The notes: generated from the letters alone by a model not told the origin. A DNA stretch of 50,754 nucleotides from Verrucomicrobiota bacterium (GCA_023430565.1 JAEZAD010000145.1:1-50754), one strand, 5' to 3'. Numbered from the stretch's first letter, positions 26,051 through 36,253 are shown. Numbers and translations: made by a program.

Positions 26051-29000
26051 TCACCGACCCGCGCCGACCGCTTCCACCGCGGGCTCCGCCGTCGTCACCC
26101 GCTCGATCTCCTGCGCTTTCTTCAATCCGTGCGCGCTCGAGTGTCCGGTGACTTTCACGCACAGCCGGTCGACCAGGATGTAACAGATCGGCACCACGAA
26201 CAGCGTGAGGAACGTCGCGATGCTCAGCCCGCCTACGATCACGATTCCCATCGGATTACGGCTCTCCGCTCCCGCACCACTCGCGAACGCAATCGGCACC
26301 GCACCGAGGATCGTCGCGATCGCCGTCATCAGAATCGGCCGGAATCGCAGGATCGCCGCTTCATACGCAGCGTCGAAAGCATTGCGGCCTTGGAGTTGGA
26401 GTTCGTTCGCGAATTCCACGATCAAGATTCCGTTCTTCGCCACGAGTCCGATCAGCATGATCAGACCAAACCGCGAATACAGATTGTCGGTCATCGCCGG
26501 CCCCCAGAAACGCGTGCAATAAAGCACAATCACCCCGCCTGCCAGCGCAAGGAAGATGCCCGTGAAGATCGTCATCGGATGCAGCCACGACTCGAACTGC
26601 GCGGCGAGAATCAAGAATGTGAATACGAGCGCCAGAATGAACAGCATCCACGTGTCGCTCGCGCTCTCCACATATTCGCGCGTCTCGCCATCCCACGCAT
26701 ACGTATAGCCCGCCGGCAGCAATGCGTCAGCGCGGCTCCGCATGAAGTCGACGGCATCGCCGATTGTCGCATCGCCCGACAGCTGCGCCGAGACCGTCAC
26801 CGCCCGCAATCGCGCGAAATGCGGATAATTCTCCGGCACCACGTTTTCATTCGCCTGCACCAGATTCGTGAGCTGCACGAGGCTGCCCGTTTCGGATTTC
26901 ACGTAAACGCGGCCGAGGTCCGAGGGCGTCACCCGATCTTCGTCCGCCACCTGCACCACCACATCGAACTCCTGGCTGCCGCGCTGAAAGGTCGTCACGC
27001 GTTTCCCGCCGAAGAGCGTCTCGAGCGTCGATGCGATCGCCGACACCGGCACATTCAAGTCCGCCGCCTTCGCCCGGTCGATGCGCACATCGAGCTGCGG
27101 CTTCGTCGGCGAAGGATCGAGGCGCGGCTGAAAGAACATCGGGCTCTCGCGCATCGATCCCAGCATCTGTTCACCCAGCTCCTGCAGCCGGTCGAAATCC
27201 GAACCTTGCAAAACCATCTGCACGCCCGAGCCGCCGCCGCGCTGGCCAAACGGCCGCGGCGCGATCGGTGCCGCCTGCCCGCCCGTGATCTCGTTGCGAA
27301 ATTTGTTTCGTAGTTCGAGCAGGATGTCCTGCGTCTTTCGTTCGCGCTCCTCCCACGGTTTCAATGTCGCAAACATGAACGCGCGATTCCCGTCTCCGCT
27401 GCGCCGAAACGTCCGCTCCATCTCAGGAATCTCGAGAATCATCTGCTCCATCTTGCCCGCGTAATAATGAGCGTAGGCCGGCGTCGAGCCGACCGGCGCG
27501 ATGAACTGCGCCCGGAACATGCTGCGATCCTCCAGCGGCGTGAGCTCACGCTGCAGCTTCAGATAGAGCACCGGCCCGAGCGCGACGATCGCCACCGAAC
27601 CCGCGATCACCCACCCTTTACCTTTCAAAGCACCGCGCAGCATCGATGCGTAAACTCCATTTATCTTTTCGAAAAACGGTTCCGTTTTCTCGTAGAGCCA
27701 GCCGTGGCGCCGCTTTCCGTCGATCACCTTCGATTTTAGCATGCGCGAGCTCAGCATCGGCGTGAGCGTGAGCGCGACGAACGCCGAAACCATCACCGCA
27801 ATCGCCAGCGTCACACCAAATTCGAAAAACAGCCGCCCCGTCTGCCCCGACTGAAACGCCACCGGCAGAAACACCGCCGCGAGCGTCAGCGTCGTCGCGA
27901 TGATCGCGAACGCCACCTGCCGGGCGCCATGCACCGCCGCCGCGATCGGCTCCTCGCCGTTCTCGATGCGCCGATAAATGTTTTCCAACATCACGATCGC
28001 ATCGTCGACGACGAGGCCAACCGCCAGCACGAGCGCGAGCAACGTCAGCACGTTCAGCGAAAACCCGAGCCAGCTCATGATCGCGAACGAGCCGATCACC
28101 GACACCGGAATCGCGAGCAGCGGGATCAACGTCGCGCGCCAGTCGCGCAGAAACACAAAGATCATCAGGATCACCAGCGCCGCCGCCTCCCACAGCGTTT
28201 TGTAGACCTCCTTCACCGAACGATCGACGAACACCGAACTGTCGAAACCGATGTCGATGCTCACGCCCTCCGGCAGGTCGGCCATGATATGCGGAATCTG
28301 CCCTTTCACGCCGTCGGCGAGATTGAGCAGGTTGGACTGCGATTGCCGAAACACCTGCACGCCGATCGTCGGCCGCCCGCGGAAAAAACTCTCCCCGCGA
28401 TAGTCGTTCTTTCCGAGTTCGACGCTCCCGATGTCGGAAAACTTCACCTGGTAACCGCCGCGCACCGCGAGGATCAGATTCTCGAAATCCGCCACTTCCG
28501 TCATGTTGCCCTGCGTGCGCACCGTAAACTCGCGCGTCACCGATTCGATGCGGCCGCCGGGGATCTCGACATTCTGCTGATGCAGCGCCCGCTCCACATC
28601 CGCCACCGTCAACCCATACGCCGCCATGCGATCCGAATCGATCCACAGCCGCATCGCGTAACGCGGCCCGCGGATCTGCACCGCGCCGACGCCGGGCACG
28701 GTTTGGATGCGTTGCACCACGAAACGCTCCGCGATGTCGTAAAGCTCCTGCCGCGAATAACGCTCCGAATTCAGCGAAAACGCCAGAATCGGATCCGCGT
28801 CCGCCTCGGTCTTCGTGACCTGCGGCTCGAGCACCTCATCCGGCAGACGGCCGCGCGCTCGACTCACACGATCGCGCACGTCGTTGGCCGCTTCGTTCAC
28901 GTCCCGCTTCAAGGTGAATTCGACCGTGATGTCCGACTGCTGCTCGCGCGACACCGACCGCACCACGCGAATGCCGTCGATCGAGGAAATTTCCTTCTCC

Positions 29001-29200
29001 AGCGGTTCGGTGATCTTCGATTCGACCACTTCCGCCGATGCCCCCGGATACGTCGTCTGCACCGAAACGATCGGTGAATCGATGTTCGGATACTCGCGCA
29101 CCGCGAGTTGCTTGAACGACAGCAGTCCGATCAAAACCACGAGGATCGACGCCACGAGACAGACCACCGGGCGCCGAATGGAAACATCCGAGAGAATCAT
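26051..29200 (-). CDS. RND-family multidrug efflux permease (AcrB/MexB-like)
   Basis: 1049 residues with the RND layout: one N-terminal helix, a large periplasmic loop, six helices, then the duplicate. GLVVDDAIVMLENI in helix 4 carries the two proton-relay Asps. GLVAKNGILIVEFANE in helix 10 carries the partner Lys. IRRPVVCLVASILVVLIGLLS marks the N-terminal helix and REYPNIDSPIVSVQTTYPGAS the porter start. It belongs to the drug/hydrophobe exporters (HAE1) rather than to metal pumps. Its ATG overlaps the stop of the adaptor gene (29197-29200, ATGA), so the two are translationally coupled. No TolC-like channel gene follows in the window. Confidence 0.95.
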   Translation of the reverse strand: MILSDVSIRRPVVCLVASILVVLIGLLSFKQLAVREYPNIDSPIVSVQTTYPGASAEVVESKITEPLEKEISSIDGIRVVRSVSREQQSDITVEFTLKRDVNEAANDVRDRVSRARGRLPDEVLEPQVTKTEADADPILAFSLNSERYSRQELYDIAERFVVQRIQTVPGVGAVQIRGPRYAMRLWIDSDRMAAYGLTVADVERALHQQNVEIPGGRIESVTREFTVRTQGNMTEVADFENLILAVRGGYQVKFSDIGSVELGKNDYRGESFFRGRPTIGVQVFRQSQSNLLNLADGVKGQIPHIMADLPEGVSIDIGFDSSVFVDRSVKEVYKTLWEAAALVILMIFVFLRDWRATLIPLLAIPVSVIGSFAIMSWLGFSLNVLTLLALVLAVGLVVDDAIVMLENIYRRIENGEEPIAAAVHGARQVAFAIIATTLTLAAVFLPVAFQSGQTGRLFFEFGVTLAIAVMVSAFVALTLTPMLSSRMLKSKVIDGKRRHGWLYEKTEPFFEKINGVYASMLRGALKGKGWVIAGSVAIVALGPVLYLKLQRELTPLEDRSMFRAQFIAPVGSTPAYAHYYAGKMEQMILEIPEMERTFRRSGDGNRAFMFATLKPWEERERKTQDILLELRNKFRNEITGGQAAPIAPRPFGQRGGGSGVQMVLQGSDFDRLQELGEQMLGSMRESPMFFQPRLDPSPTKPQLDVRIDRAKAADLNVPVSAIASTLETLFGGKRVTTFQRGSQEFDVVVQVADEDRVTPSDLGRVYVKSETGSLVQLTNLVQANENVVPENYPHFARLRAVTVSAQLSGDATIGDAVDFMRSRADALLPAGYTYAWDGETREYVESASDTWMLFILALVFTFLILAAQFESWLHPMTIFTGIFLALAGGVIVLYCTRFWGPAMTDNLYSRFGLIMLIGLVAKNGILIVEFANELQLQGRNAFDAAYEAAILRFRPILMTAIATILGAVPIAFASGAGAESRNPMGIVIVGGLSIATFLTLFVVPICYILVDRLCVKVTGHSSAHGLKKAQEIERVTTAEPAVEAVGAGR

Positions 29201-30294
29201 GGCAGGGCCGCCGTGCGGAGCTCCGTCACCTGTGGCCGCGGCTGCACCTTCGCACCTTGAAACAGGATCAAGGCGCCGACGCCTGACGCGACCACGTTCG
29301 TGCTCTCCGACAACTCGCCGCGCAGCGGATTGATCTCCACCACGCCCTTCGCCCGCAACCCCAGCCGCACCGGCACGAAATCCGCCGTCGCCTGGCCATC
29401 GACGTCCTTGATCGTCACCAGCTGCGTGCCGCTGGTCGTCGTCAGGATCGCGCCTTCCGGCACGGTCAGAATCCCACGCCGCACGTCCAGCACGAGCTCG
29501 ATGTTGGTGAACATCCCCGGCTTCAAACCCGCGCCCGTCACGTTCACGAAGCCCTTCACCTCGCTCGAGCGCGTCGCGCGATCCACCACCGCAGCGACGA
29601 AATAAACCTCTCCATTGAGCTCGGCTCCCGTCGGCAAAGCAGCCGATCGCACCTTGAACGTGGTGCCCGGCTTCACTTTGCCCGTGAAACGCTCCGGCAC
29701 CTGGAAATCGATCTTCAACCGGCTCAGGTCATCGATGCTCGTGATGATCGATTGCGAGGTCACGTAGTCGCCCGGCGAGAGCGTGCGCGCGCCCAACACA
29801 CCATCGAACGGCGCGCGAACCTCCGACCGCTCGAGCCGCACGCGAATCAGCTCGAGCTCGGATTTTGCCGACGCGAATTCCGACCGCGCACGATCGACGT
29901 CCGCCACGCTGTTGCTCTGACTCTCGCCCAACCGCTCGGCGCGTTTGAGATTGAGCTCCGCGAGCTGGAAACGCGCTTCGCTCTGCGCGAACTGCGCCCG
30001 CAGTTCCGCGTCGTCGATTTTCACGAGCAGCTGCCCTTTCTGCACCGCCTGGCCTTCCTCGAAGTGAATCGTGCGCACGAGCCCGGCGATCTCGGGACGA
30101 ATCGTGGCAGATTCGTTCGCGGCGACGGAGCCGACGAGGTTCAAAGTCTCGGCGAGATCCTGGCGCGTGACCGCGGTGACTTCCACCGGTTGGACCTGAT
30201 CGGAGGTTCGCACGGCGACCGCTTCTTTCTTAGTGCATCCGGCCAGCAAAAGGGCGGGCAGCAAGCCGGTGAGGATGATTCTGGAAAATGACAT
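29197..30294 (-). CDS. RND periplasmic adaptor (membrane fusion) lipoprotein
   Basis: 365 residues. The signal ends in the lipobox LLAGC with Cys20, so it is probably a lipoprotein. A barrel-sandwich region (VGSVAANESATIRPEIAGLV, then ALVKIDDAELRAQ-type lipoyl motif VKIDDAEL) and a short helical hairpin (LAELNLKRAERLGESQ) are followed by the second lipoyl half RSEVRAPFDGVLGAR and a beta-barrel domain. It bridges the RND permease to an outer-membrane channel. It is first in a two-gene operon; no regulator gene is adjacent. The start is an ATG at 30294. Confidence 0.93.
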   Translation of the reverse strand: MSFSRIILTGLLPALLLAGCTKKEAVAVRTSDQVQPVEVTAVTRQDLAETLNLVGSVAANESATIRPEIAGLVRTIHFEEGQAVQKGQLLVKIDDAELRAQFAQSEARFQLAELNLKRAERLGESQSNSVADVDRARSEFASAKSELELIRVRLERSEVRAPFDGVLGARTLSPGDYVTSQSIITSIDDLSRLKIDFQVPERFTGKVKPGTTFKVRSAALPTGAELNGEVYFVAAVVDRATRSSEVKGFVNVTGAGLKPGMFTNIELVLDVRRGILTVPEGAILTTTSGTQLVTIKDVDGQATADFVPVRLGLRAKGVVEINPLRGELSESTNVVASGVGALILFQGAKVQPRPQVTELRTAALP

Positions 30295-30419
30295 GAAAGT
30301 CTCACCTGACGAATGTGTCAGGAAGTGCCGCGCCTGACGCGTCCTTCGTTCGAAAGATGCGTGCTTCGCTCAATGGCCGCGCAACGCGTTCGGCTGCCGC
30401 GAGCTGCCCCGCCGTTCGA

Positions 30420-30803
30420 TCACTCCAGGGTCTGCTCGTAGAGCGCCGGATCGAGCAGCGCCGTCGCTTCGGCCGGGTTGAACAACCGCAGCTTTAGCAT
30501 CCAGCCGTCGCCATAAGGCGCCTGATTCACGAGCTCGGGCGTGTTTTCCAAGTGATGGTTCACCGCCAGCACCTCACCCGAAACAGGCGAATAAAGATCG
30601 CTCGCAGCCTTCACGGATTCTACCGCGCCAAACGTCTGCCCCGCCTGATATTCCGCCCCGATCTTGGGCAACTGCACGTAAGTGATGTCGCCAAGGGAGT
30701 TTTGCGCGTAATCGGTGATGCCGATCGTCGCGGTGCCGTCGCTCTCGAGCCGGAGCCACTCGTGAGACTTCGCGTAGCGGAGATCCGTGGGAATGTTGCT
30801 CAT
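30420..30803 (-). CDS. gcvH: Glycine cleavage system H protein
   Basis: 127 residues, full length. Lys65 in GAVESVKAASDLYSPVSG is the lipoylation site, and HEWLRLESDGTATIGITDYAQ is the canonical N-terminal block. It carries the aminomethyl group between the P, T and L proteins. It lies 74 bases downstream of gcvT on the same strand. gcvP is not in the window, so the P protein must be encoded elsewhere. Confidence 0.97.
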   Translation of the reverse strand: MSNIPTDLRYAKSHEWLRLESDGTATIGITDYAQNSLGDITYVQLPKIGAEYQAGQTFGAVESVKAASDLYSPVSGEVLAVNHHLENTPELVNQAPYGDGWMLKLRLFNPAEATALLDPALYEQTLE

Positions 30804-30877
30804 GTAAAATGGAGGACCCGGAAGGGGAATAATCCGGTGTGCCCGGACTTGCCTGCGCGCGCAAGCATCCTCCTGCC

Positions 30878-31978
30878 CTATTTTGCCCCGAGCGCCACGA
30901 AAGGCGGTTTGACGACCTGCAACGCGAGCCGTGTCCCCCGGATATCGACAAAGAGCGGCGCGGCCACCGATGCGACCGGCACGAGCGCAGACCCGATCGC
31001 TTCGTTGAGCATCGGCGACAGGGTGCCGGACAACACCCGGCCGATCGTCGCTCCGCTGGCGTCCAACACCGGCGAGTCGGCGCGCACGATGCGGCGATCG
31101 CCGGTTTTAAAAAACACGACCTTTTGGGCGAGCCCGCCCTGTTTTTCGGACAGAAGCGCGGCCCGGCCGTTGAAATCGCCGCTCTTGTCGAATTTCACCG
31201 TCCACCCCAGCCCCGCCGCCAGCGGCGAAATCGCGGCGGAGAGTTCGTGCCCATAAAGCGGATACCCCGCTTCCAACCGCAGGCTGTCCCGCGCGCCCAG
31301 CCCCGCCAATTCGAGCCCATGCGGGGCGCCCGCCGACAACAACGCTTCCGCCAGCGCGACCGAGTCGCCCGCCGCATGATACAATTCGAAACCATCTTCG
31401 CCGGTGTAACCCGTGCGACTGATCAGGCAGTGCACCCCCGCCACCGTGCCTTCCGTGAAATGATAGTATTTCACGACGCCGAGCTTTGCGCCGGTCAGCG
31501 ATTGCACGATCTCCGCCGCCCGTGGCCCCTGGATCGCGAGCAGACCGTAGTCGTCGGATCGATCGTTAATCGCCACGTCAAAACCCGCCGCCTGCTCCCT
31601 CATCCATGCGACGTCCTTCGCGACATTGCTCGCGTTGACGCAGAGGAAATAATCGTTCGGCGCGCGCATGTAGACGAGCAGATCGTCCACCACGCCGCCG
31701 CTCGGAAGGCACATCGGCGAGTAAAGCACGCGGCCGGGAAAGAGCTTCGCGACATCGTTCGTCACCAGCCGGTCGAGGAAGCGCGCGGCATCGGGCCCGC
31801 GGACGTCCACTTCGCCCATGTGGCTCACGTCGAAGAGCCCCGCGGCCCGGCGCACGGCTTTGTGCTCCTCCAAGATGCTGCGGTATTGCACCGGCATCTC
31901 CCAGCCGGCGAAGTCGACCAGGCGGGCGCCGTGGGCCGCATGAAAGTCGCGCAACGGAGTGCGTTTCAACTCGCTCAT
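30878..31978 (-). CDS. gcvT: Glycine cleavage system T protein (aminomethyltransferase)
   Basis: 366 residues from the ATG at 31978 (MSELKRTPLRDFHAAHGARL). Motifs include VDFAGWEMPVQY, GLFDVSHMGEVDVRG and SRTGYTGEDGFEL, all folate-binding T-protein blocks. GYPLYGHELSAAISPLAAGL precedes the C-terminal barrel. It transfers the aminomethyl carbon from H protein to tetrahydrofolate. An in-frame extension to 32035 is Arg/Ala-rich and unlikely. The gene is divergent from lgt, 146 bases away; I see no glycine riboswitch in that interval. Confidence 0.96.
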   Translation of the reverse strand: MSELKRTPLRDFHAAHGARLVDFAGWEMPVQYRSILEEHKAVRRAAGLFDVSHMGEVDVRGPDAARFLDRLVTNDVAKLFPGRVLYSPMCLPSGGVVDDLLVYMRAPNDYFLCVNASNVAKDVAWMREQAAGFDVAINDRSDDYGLLAIQGPRAAEIVQSLTGAKLGVVKYYHFTEGTVAGVHCLISRTGYTGEDGFELYHAAGDSVALAEALLSAGAPHGLELAGLGARDSLRLEAGYPLYGHELSAAISPLAAGLGWTVKFDKSGDFNGRAALLSEKQGGLAQKVVFFKTGDRRIVRADSPVLDASGATIGRVLSGTLSPMLNEAIGSALVPVASVAAPLFVDIRGTRLALQVVKPPFVALGAK

Positions 31979-32124
31979 GGCCGAACTACGCGCCCCGCGC
32001 GCGCGCCCCGCAACAGCTTTTTCGCTCCGCCGCATCGTTGGCTGCGTTCGCGGTCGGTCAGATTGAGTTTGTTCTCAGGCGCCGGACGGGAAACCTTCGC
32101 CCTGCGTCCGTCGCGTTTTCATCC

Positions 32125-32943
32125 ATGCCCGCTTCGCCGATCCTCCCCCTGCCGCTCGCTTACTGGGTGCATGACTGGGATCCCTTTCTCATCCAGTTCT
32201 CCGAAAACTTCGGCATTCGCTATTACGGCGTCGCCTATCTCCTCGGTTTTCTGGCCGGCGCGTGGCTGCTGTCGCTGTATTGGAAAGCCGGTCGCTCACA
32301 ACTTCCCGCCGCGAAAATCTCGGATCTGATGATCGCGCTTGTGCTGGGCGTGATGATCGGCGGACGCCTTGGATCGTTCCTCCTCTACGATCCCGGCAGC
32401 CTGCTGCGCGATCCGCTGAGTTTCTTCCGCGTGTGGGAAGGCGGCATGGCGAGTCACGGCGGCATGATCGGCGTGGCCGTGGCGCTCGCCTGGTTCGCGC
32501 GCGCGCAGAAGATCCCGTTTCTGCATCTCGGCGATCTGGTGACATCGGTCGCGGCGGCGGGACTCCTGTTCGGTCGCGTGGCAAATTTCATCAACGGCGA
32601 ATTGTGGGGCAAACCCGCCGACGTCGCGTGGGCTGTTATCTTTCCCAACAGCCCTGAACCACTCGTGCCGCGGCATCCTTCGCAACTTTACGAAGCCGTT
32701 CTCGAAGGCGCCGTCCTGCTGGCGATCATGCAGTGGCGTTTTTGGAAAACCGATGTCATCCGGACTTCGCCCGGCCGGCTCTCCGGCGAGTTCTTCCTGC
32801 TCTATGCGATCGCGCGTGCGATCGGCGAACTGTTTCGCGAACCCGACGCCGGCCTCATCCTCGGCCTCAGCCGGGGAACCTTTTATTCGCTTTTTCTCGT
32901 GGTCGCCGGCGTGGCATTGATCGCCGTCTCACGCCGCAAATGA
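32125..32943 (+). CDS. lgt: Prolipoprotein diacylglyceryl transferase
   Basis: 272 residues with about seven membrane helices. The Lgt signature appears as VMIGGRLGSFLLYDPG, MASHGGMIGVAVALAWFAR and GRVANFINGELWGKPAD. PRHPSQLYEAVLEG is the conserved C-half block. It adds diacylglycerol to the lipobox Cys of lipoproteins in the inner membrane, for example the RND adaptor nearby. ATG at 32125 is favoured (MPASPILPLPLAYWVHDWDP); an upstream start at 32038 would add an improbable leader. Confidence 0.96.
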   Translation: MPASPILPLPLAYWVHDWDPFLIQFSENFGIRYYGVAYLLGFLAGAWLLSLYWKAGRSQLPAAKISDLMIALVLGVMIGGRLGSFLLYDPGSLLRDPLSFFRVWEGGMASHGGMIGVAVALAWFARAQKIPFLHLGDLVTSVAAAGLLFGRVANFINGELWGKPADVAWAVIFPNSPEPLVPRHPSQLYEAVLEGAVLLAIMQWRFWKTDVIRTSPGRLSGEFFLLYAIARAIGELFREPDAGLILGLSRGTFYSLFLVVAGVALIAVSRRK

Positions 32944-32952
32944 AGCCGCCGC

Positions 32953-33023
32953 TCAAACCCGGCTTCGTCGCCAGGTTTGATGGCCCCGCTCCTTAACACC
33001 AGCCCGGCAGGAACGCCGGGCTG
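32953..33023. terminator. Two hairpins between lgt and glgC
   Basis: TCAAACC (32953-32959) pairs with GGTTTGA (32974-32980), and CAGCCCGGC (33000-33008) pairs with GCCGGGCTG (33015-33023). They lie between convergent genes, so termination is plausible, but neither is followed by a clear T run. Confidence 0.45.
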
Positions 33024-33026
33024 CAA

Positions 33027-34316
33027 TTACACCACTGTTCCCGGCGGCAAGATCGCACCTTTGGTGACGCACAGCACGCCGTCGCGAATGATCACGTTTC
33101 CATTCGCGTAGGTGCCGTCGGCCTTGCCTTCCGCCGTCAACACGCAGTCGTCGCCGATGCGGGCATTTTTGTCGATGATTGCGTGGCGCACCCGGCAGCG
33201 TTTGCCCAACCCGAGATGCGGGCGGCCTTGCTCGACGTTCGCAGCGAGTTGGTCCGCCGTCTCGTAATAGTCGGCGCCCATCATCACCACGTCCTCGAGA
33301 TCGCAGCCTTCGCCGACATAGGAACGAATGCCGAGCACGCAGTGCTTGAGCCGCGAGTCGGTGAGGATCGCGCCGTCGCCGATCACCACGTGGTCGATGT
33401 CGCAGCGGTTGAGTTTCGACGCCGGCAGATAGCGGTCCTGCGTGTAGATCGGCGCGGTCGGCTCGAAGAAGTTGAACGGCGGCAACGGCTGCGCCAGCGC
33501 GAGATTCGCGGCGAAGAACGCGTGCACCGTTCCGATGTCCTCCCAATAGCCTTCGAAGATGTAGGCGAAGAGCTTCTTCTTCCCGAGCAGGCCCGGAATG
33601 ATCTCCTTGCCGAAGTCGGCCTGCGTATTCTCCAGCGCGTCCGCGAGAACGGATCGGTTGAAGACATAAATACCCATCGAAGCCAGGCAGCGCTTCTCGT
33701 CGGACGGAGTCTTCAACGTCGCTTCGATCGCCGGACCGAGCGCGAGACCCGCGATGATTTCAGGGTCTTTGGGTTTTTCCACGAATCGCTCGATCGAGAG
33801 ATCGTCGTGCACGCCGATCAAACCGAGCCCCTCAACCTTCGAGACGCCAAACGGCACCGCCGCGAGCGTCACATCCGCGCCGGTGCGCACGTGATGATCG
33901 AGAATCTCGCGAAAATCCATGCGGTAGAGCTGGTCGCCCGAGAGGATCAGCACGAGATCGTGCGGGAACGCGCGAAAATGCAGGAGATTGCGCCGCACCG
34001 CGTCCGCCGTGCCTTGATACCAGTCAACACTCTTCTCCGTCTGCTCCGCCGAGAGAATGTCGACGAACCCGCCACCGAAAGGATCGAAATGGTAGGTCGT
34101 CTGAATATGACGGTGCAGCGAGGCGGTGTTGAACTGCGTCAGGACAAAGATCCGGTTGATGTCGGAGTTGATGCAGTTGCTGATCGGGATATCGACGAGG
34201 CGATACTTGCCCGCGAGCGGCACGGCAGGTTTGCAACGCTCTTGGGTGAGCGGATGAAGACGGGTGCCGCGACCACCACCCATGACCACGGCGAGCACGC
34301 GTTTCTGAGGAGGCAT
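33027..34316 (-). CDS. glgC: Glucose-1-phosphate adenylyltransferase
   Basis: 429 residues. The nucleotide-binding start VLAVVMGGGRGTRLHPLT, the GKYRLVDIPISNCINS block, and GTADAVRRNL are ADP-glucose pyrophosphorylase signatures. SGDQLYRMD carries the catalytic Asp. The C-terminal left-handed beta helix ends RIGDDCVLTAEGKADG. The enzyme makes ADP-glucose for glycogen. The ATG at 34316 was chosen; a TTG two codons upstream is possible. It is divergent from glmS with about 78 bases between. No other glycogen gene is adjacent. Confidence 0.95.
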   Translation of the reverse strand: MPPQKRVLAVVMGGGRGTRLHPLTQERCKPAVPLAGKYRLVDIPISNCINSDINRIFVLTQFNTASLHRHIQTTYHFDPFGGGFVDILSAEQTEKSVDWYQGTADAVRRNLLHFRAFPHDLVLILSGDQLYRMDFREILDHHVRTGADVTLAAVPFGVSKVEGLGLIGVHDDLSIERFVEKPKDPEIIAGLALGPAIEATLKTPSDEKRCLASMGIYVFNRSVLADALENTQADFGKEIIPGLLGKKKLFAYIFEGYWEDIGTVHAFFAANLALAQPLPPFNFFEPTAPIYTQDRYLPASKLNRCDIDHVVIGDGAILTDSRLKHCVLGIRSYVGEGCDLEDVVMMGADYYETADQLAANVEQGRPHLGLGKRCRVRHAIIDKNARIGDDCVLTAEGKADGTYANGNVIIRDGVLCVTKGAILPPGTVV

Positions 34317-34394
34317 GTTCAAAATGTTTCGGGGTTTAAACCTTGAAGCACGTTTATCCGAGGCGCTTACTTCGCCAGACTAAAAGCTGAAAAT

Positions 34395-36248
34395 ATGTGC
34401 GGAATCGTTGGCTATGTCGGTAAGCAGAAAGCATCTGCAATCATCTTGGAGGGGCTCAAGCGGCTCGAGTATCGGGGCTATGACTCCTCAGGAATTTGTA
34501 TTTTGCAGGGTCGCAAGCTGGATGTAGCGAAAAAGGTGGGACGCGTGGAGGCCCTCGTAAAGGACACCGCCCGCCGTCACTTCGCCGGCACCACCGGCAT
34601 CGGCCACACGCGCTGGGCCACCCACGGCGGCGTCACCGACGCCAACGCCCACCCGCACGTCAGCAGCGACGGCAAGTTCGCGATGATCCACAACGGCGTC
34701 ATCGAAAACTACGCCCAGATGAAAACCTTCCTTCTGGGCAAGGGCTATACGTTCGAATCTCAGACCGACACCGAGGCGCTGTGCAACTTGATCGCGTATC
34801 ACTACGCGAAGGAGCCCGAAGACCAAAACGGCCAAAACCGCTTTCTCGAAAGCGTGCGCAAAGCCCTCCTCCACGTCGAAGGCACTTACGGCATCGCCGT
34901 CCTCTGCGTCGATTTCCCCGGCGAAATCGTCGCCGCGCGCGAAGCCTCACCGCTTATCCTCGGCGTCGGCGATGGAGAATTCATCCTCGCGTCCGACGCC
35001 TCCGCGCTGATCAGCCGCACGCAAAATGTCGTCTACTTGAAAGACGGCGAGCTCGTGCATCTCACGCCGACGACGTTCTCGATCACCACGCGCGATCAGG
35101 CCGACGTTTCGCCTGTCGTCGACAAGATCACGTGGTCCATCACCGACGCGGAAAAAGGCGATTTCGCGCACTTCATGGAGAAGGAAATTTTCGAGCAGCC
35201 TCTCGCGCTCGAAAACGCGATGCGCGGCCGCTTCTCCGCCGACGGCAGCACCGCCCAGTTCGGCGGCCTCAACGTCACCGCCGGCGAGCTCCGGCAGATC
35301 GACCGCTTTCTCTTCTGCGCCTGCGGCACCGCCTGGCATGCCTGCCTCGTCACTGAACATCTCATCGAGCGCTTCGCGCGACTGCCCGTCGAGGTCGATT
35401 ACGCCTCGGAATTCCGCTACCGCAACGCCCCCCTCGATCCCCGCACGCTCTTCTTTGTGATGAGCCAGTCCGGCGAAACGATCGACACGCTCGCCGCTCT
35501 CCGCGAAGCCAAACGCAAGGGTCACCGCGCCCTCGCCGTGAGCAACGTCGTCGGCTCGAGCATCGCGCGCGAGGCCGATGGCGGCATCTATCAGCACGTC
35601 GGCCCCGAAATCGGCGTCGCGTCTACAAAAGCGTTCACGTCGCAAATCCTCATCGGCGCCATGCTCGCGCTCTACCTCGGCCGCATGCGCGACATGAGCT
35701 TCACCGACGGCGTGCAATACGTGAACGCGTTGAAAGGCGCGCCCGATCTCGTCCGCCGTGCGCTTCAGCAAGCCGCGCACATCCGCGAAATCGCCAAACG
35801 CTTCGCCGACGCCACCGACATGCTTTTCCTGGGCCGCCTGTCGCTTTTCCCGCTGGCCCTCGAAGGCGCGCTGAAGCTGAAGGAAATCTCCTACATCCAC
35901 GCCGAAGGGTATCCGGCGGCCGAGATGAAACACGGCCCGATCGCCCTCATCAGCGAAAAATGCCCGAGCGTGGTCTTCGCCCCTCAGACCGAGATCTTCA
36001 ACAAGGTCGTCTCCTCGATGCAGGAGATCAAAGCCCGCAAGGGCCCGATCATCGCGATCGTCACCGAAGGCACCGAACTGCCCCGCGGCCTCGCCGACGA
36101 AGTGATTCCAATTCCCGCCTGCCACGAGGCCGTCCTGCCGATCGTCGCCGCGATCCCGGTGCAACTCCTCAGCTACTACATCGCGGTCGAGCGCGGTTGC
36201 GACGTCGACAAGCCCCGCAACCTCGCGAAGTCCGTCACGGTCGAGTGA
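34395..36248 (+). CDS. glmS: Glutamine-fructose-6-phosphate aminotransferase
   Basis: 617 residues. MCGIVGYVG gives the N-terminal Cys nucleophile after Met removal, and RLEYRGYDSSG and GIGHTRWATHGG complete the glutaminase domain. Two SIS domains follow (CACGTAWHACLVTEHL and SQSGETIDTLAAL in the first, LKEISYIHAEGYPAAEMKHG in the second). The C-terminus DKPRNLAKSVTVE is typical. It makes glucosamine-6-phosphate for peptidoglycan and lipid A. No glmS ribozyme is visible in the 78-base leader. trpE follows on the same strand after a terminator-like hairpin. Confidence 0.97.
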   Translation: MCGIVGYVGKQKASAIILEGLKRLEYRGYDSSGICILQGRKLDVAKKVGRVEALVKDTARRHFAGTTGIGHTRWATHGGVTDANAHPHVSSDGKFAMIHNGVIENYAQMKTFLLGKGYTFESQTDTEALCNLIAYHYAKEPEDQNGQNRFLESVRKALLHVEGTYGIAVLCVDFPGEIVAAREASPLILGVGDGEFILASDASALISRTQNVVYLKDGELVHLTPTTFSITTRDQADVSPVVDKITWSITDAEKGDFAHFMEKEIFEQPLALENAMRGRFSADGSTAQFGGLNVTAGELRQIDRFLFCACGTAWHACLVTEHLIERFARLPVEVDYASEFRYRNAPLDPRTLFFVMSQSGETIDTLAALREAKRKGHRALAVSNVVGSSIAREADGGIYQHVGPEIGVASTKAFTSQILIGAMLALYLGRMRDMSFTDGVQYVNALKGAPDLVRRALQQAAHIREIAKRFADATDMLFLGRLSLFPLALEGALKLKEISYIHAEGYPAAEMKHGPIALISEKCPSVVFAPQTEIFNKVVSSMQEIKARKGPIIAIVTEGTELPRGLADEVIPIPACHEAVLPIVAAIPVQLLSYYIAVERGCDVDKPRNLAKSVTVE

Positions 36249-36253
36249 AGTGA

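Noticed and set aside
31979..32124. Glycine riboswitch before gcvT
   Set aside because: No tandem aptamer-like structure or conserved box is visible in the 146-base divergent region.
34317..34394. glmS ribozyme in the glmS leader
   Set aside because: The gap to glgC is only about 78 bases and shows no ribozyme core.
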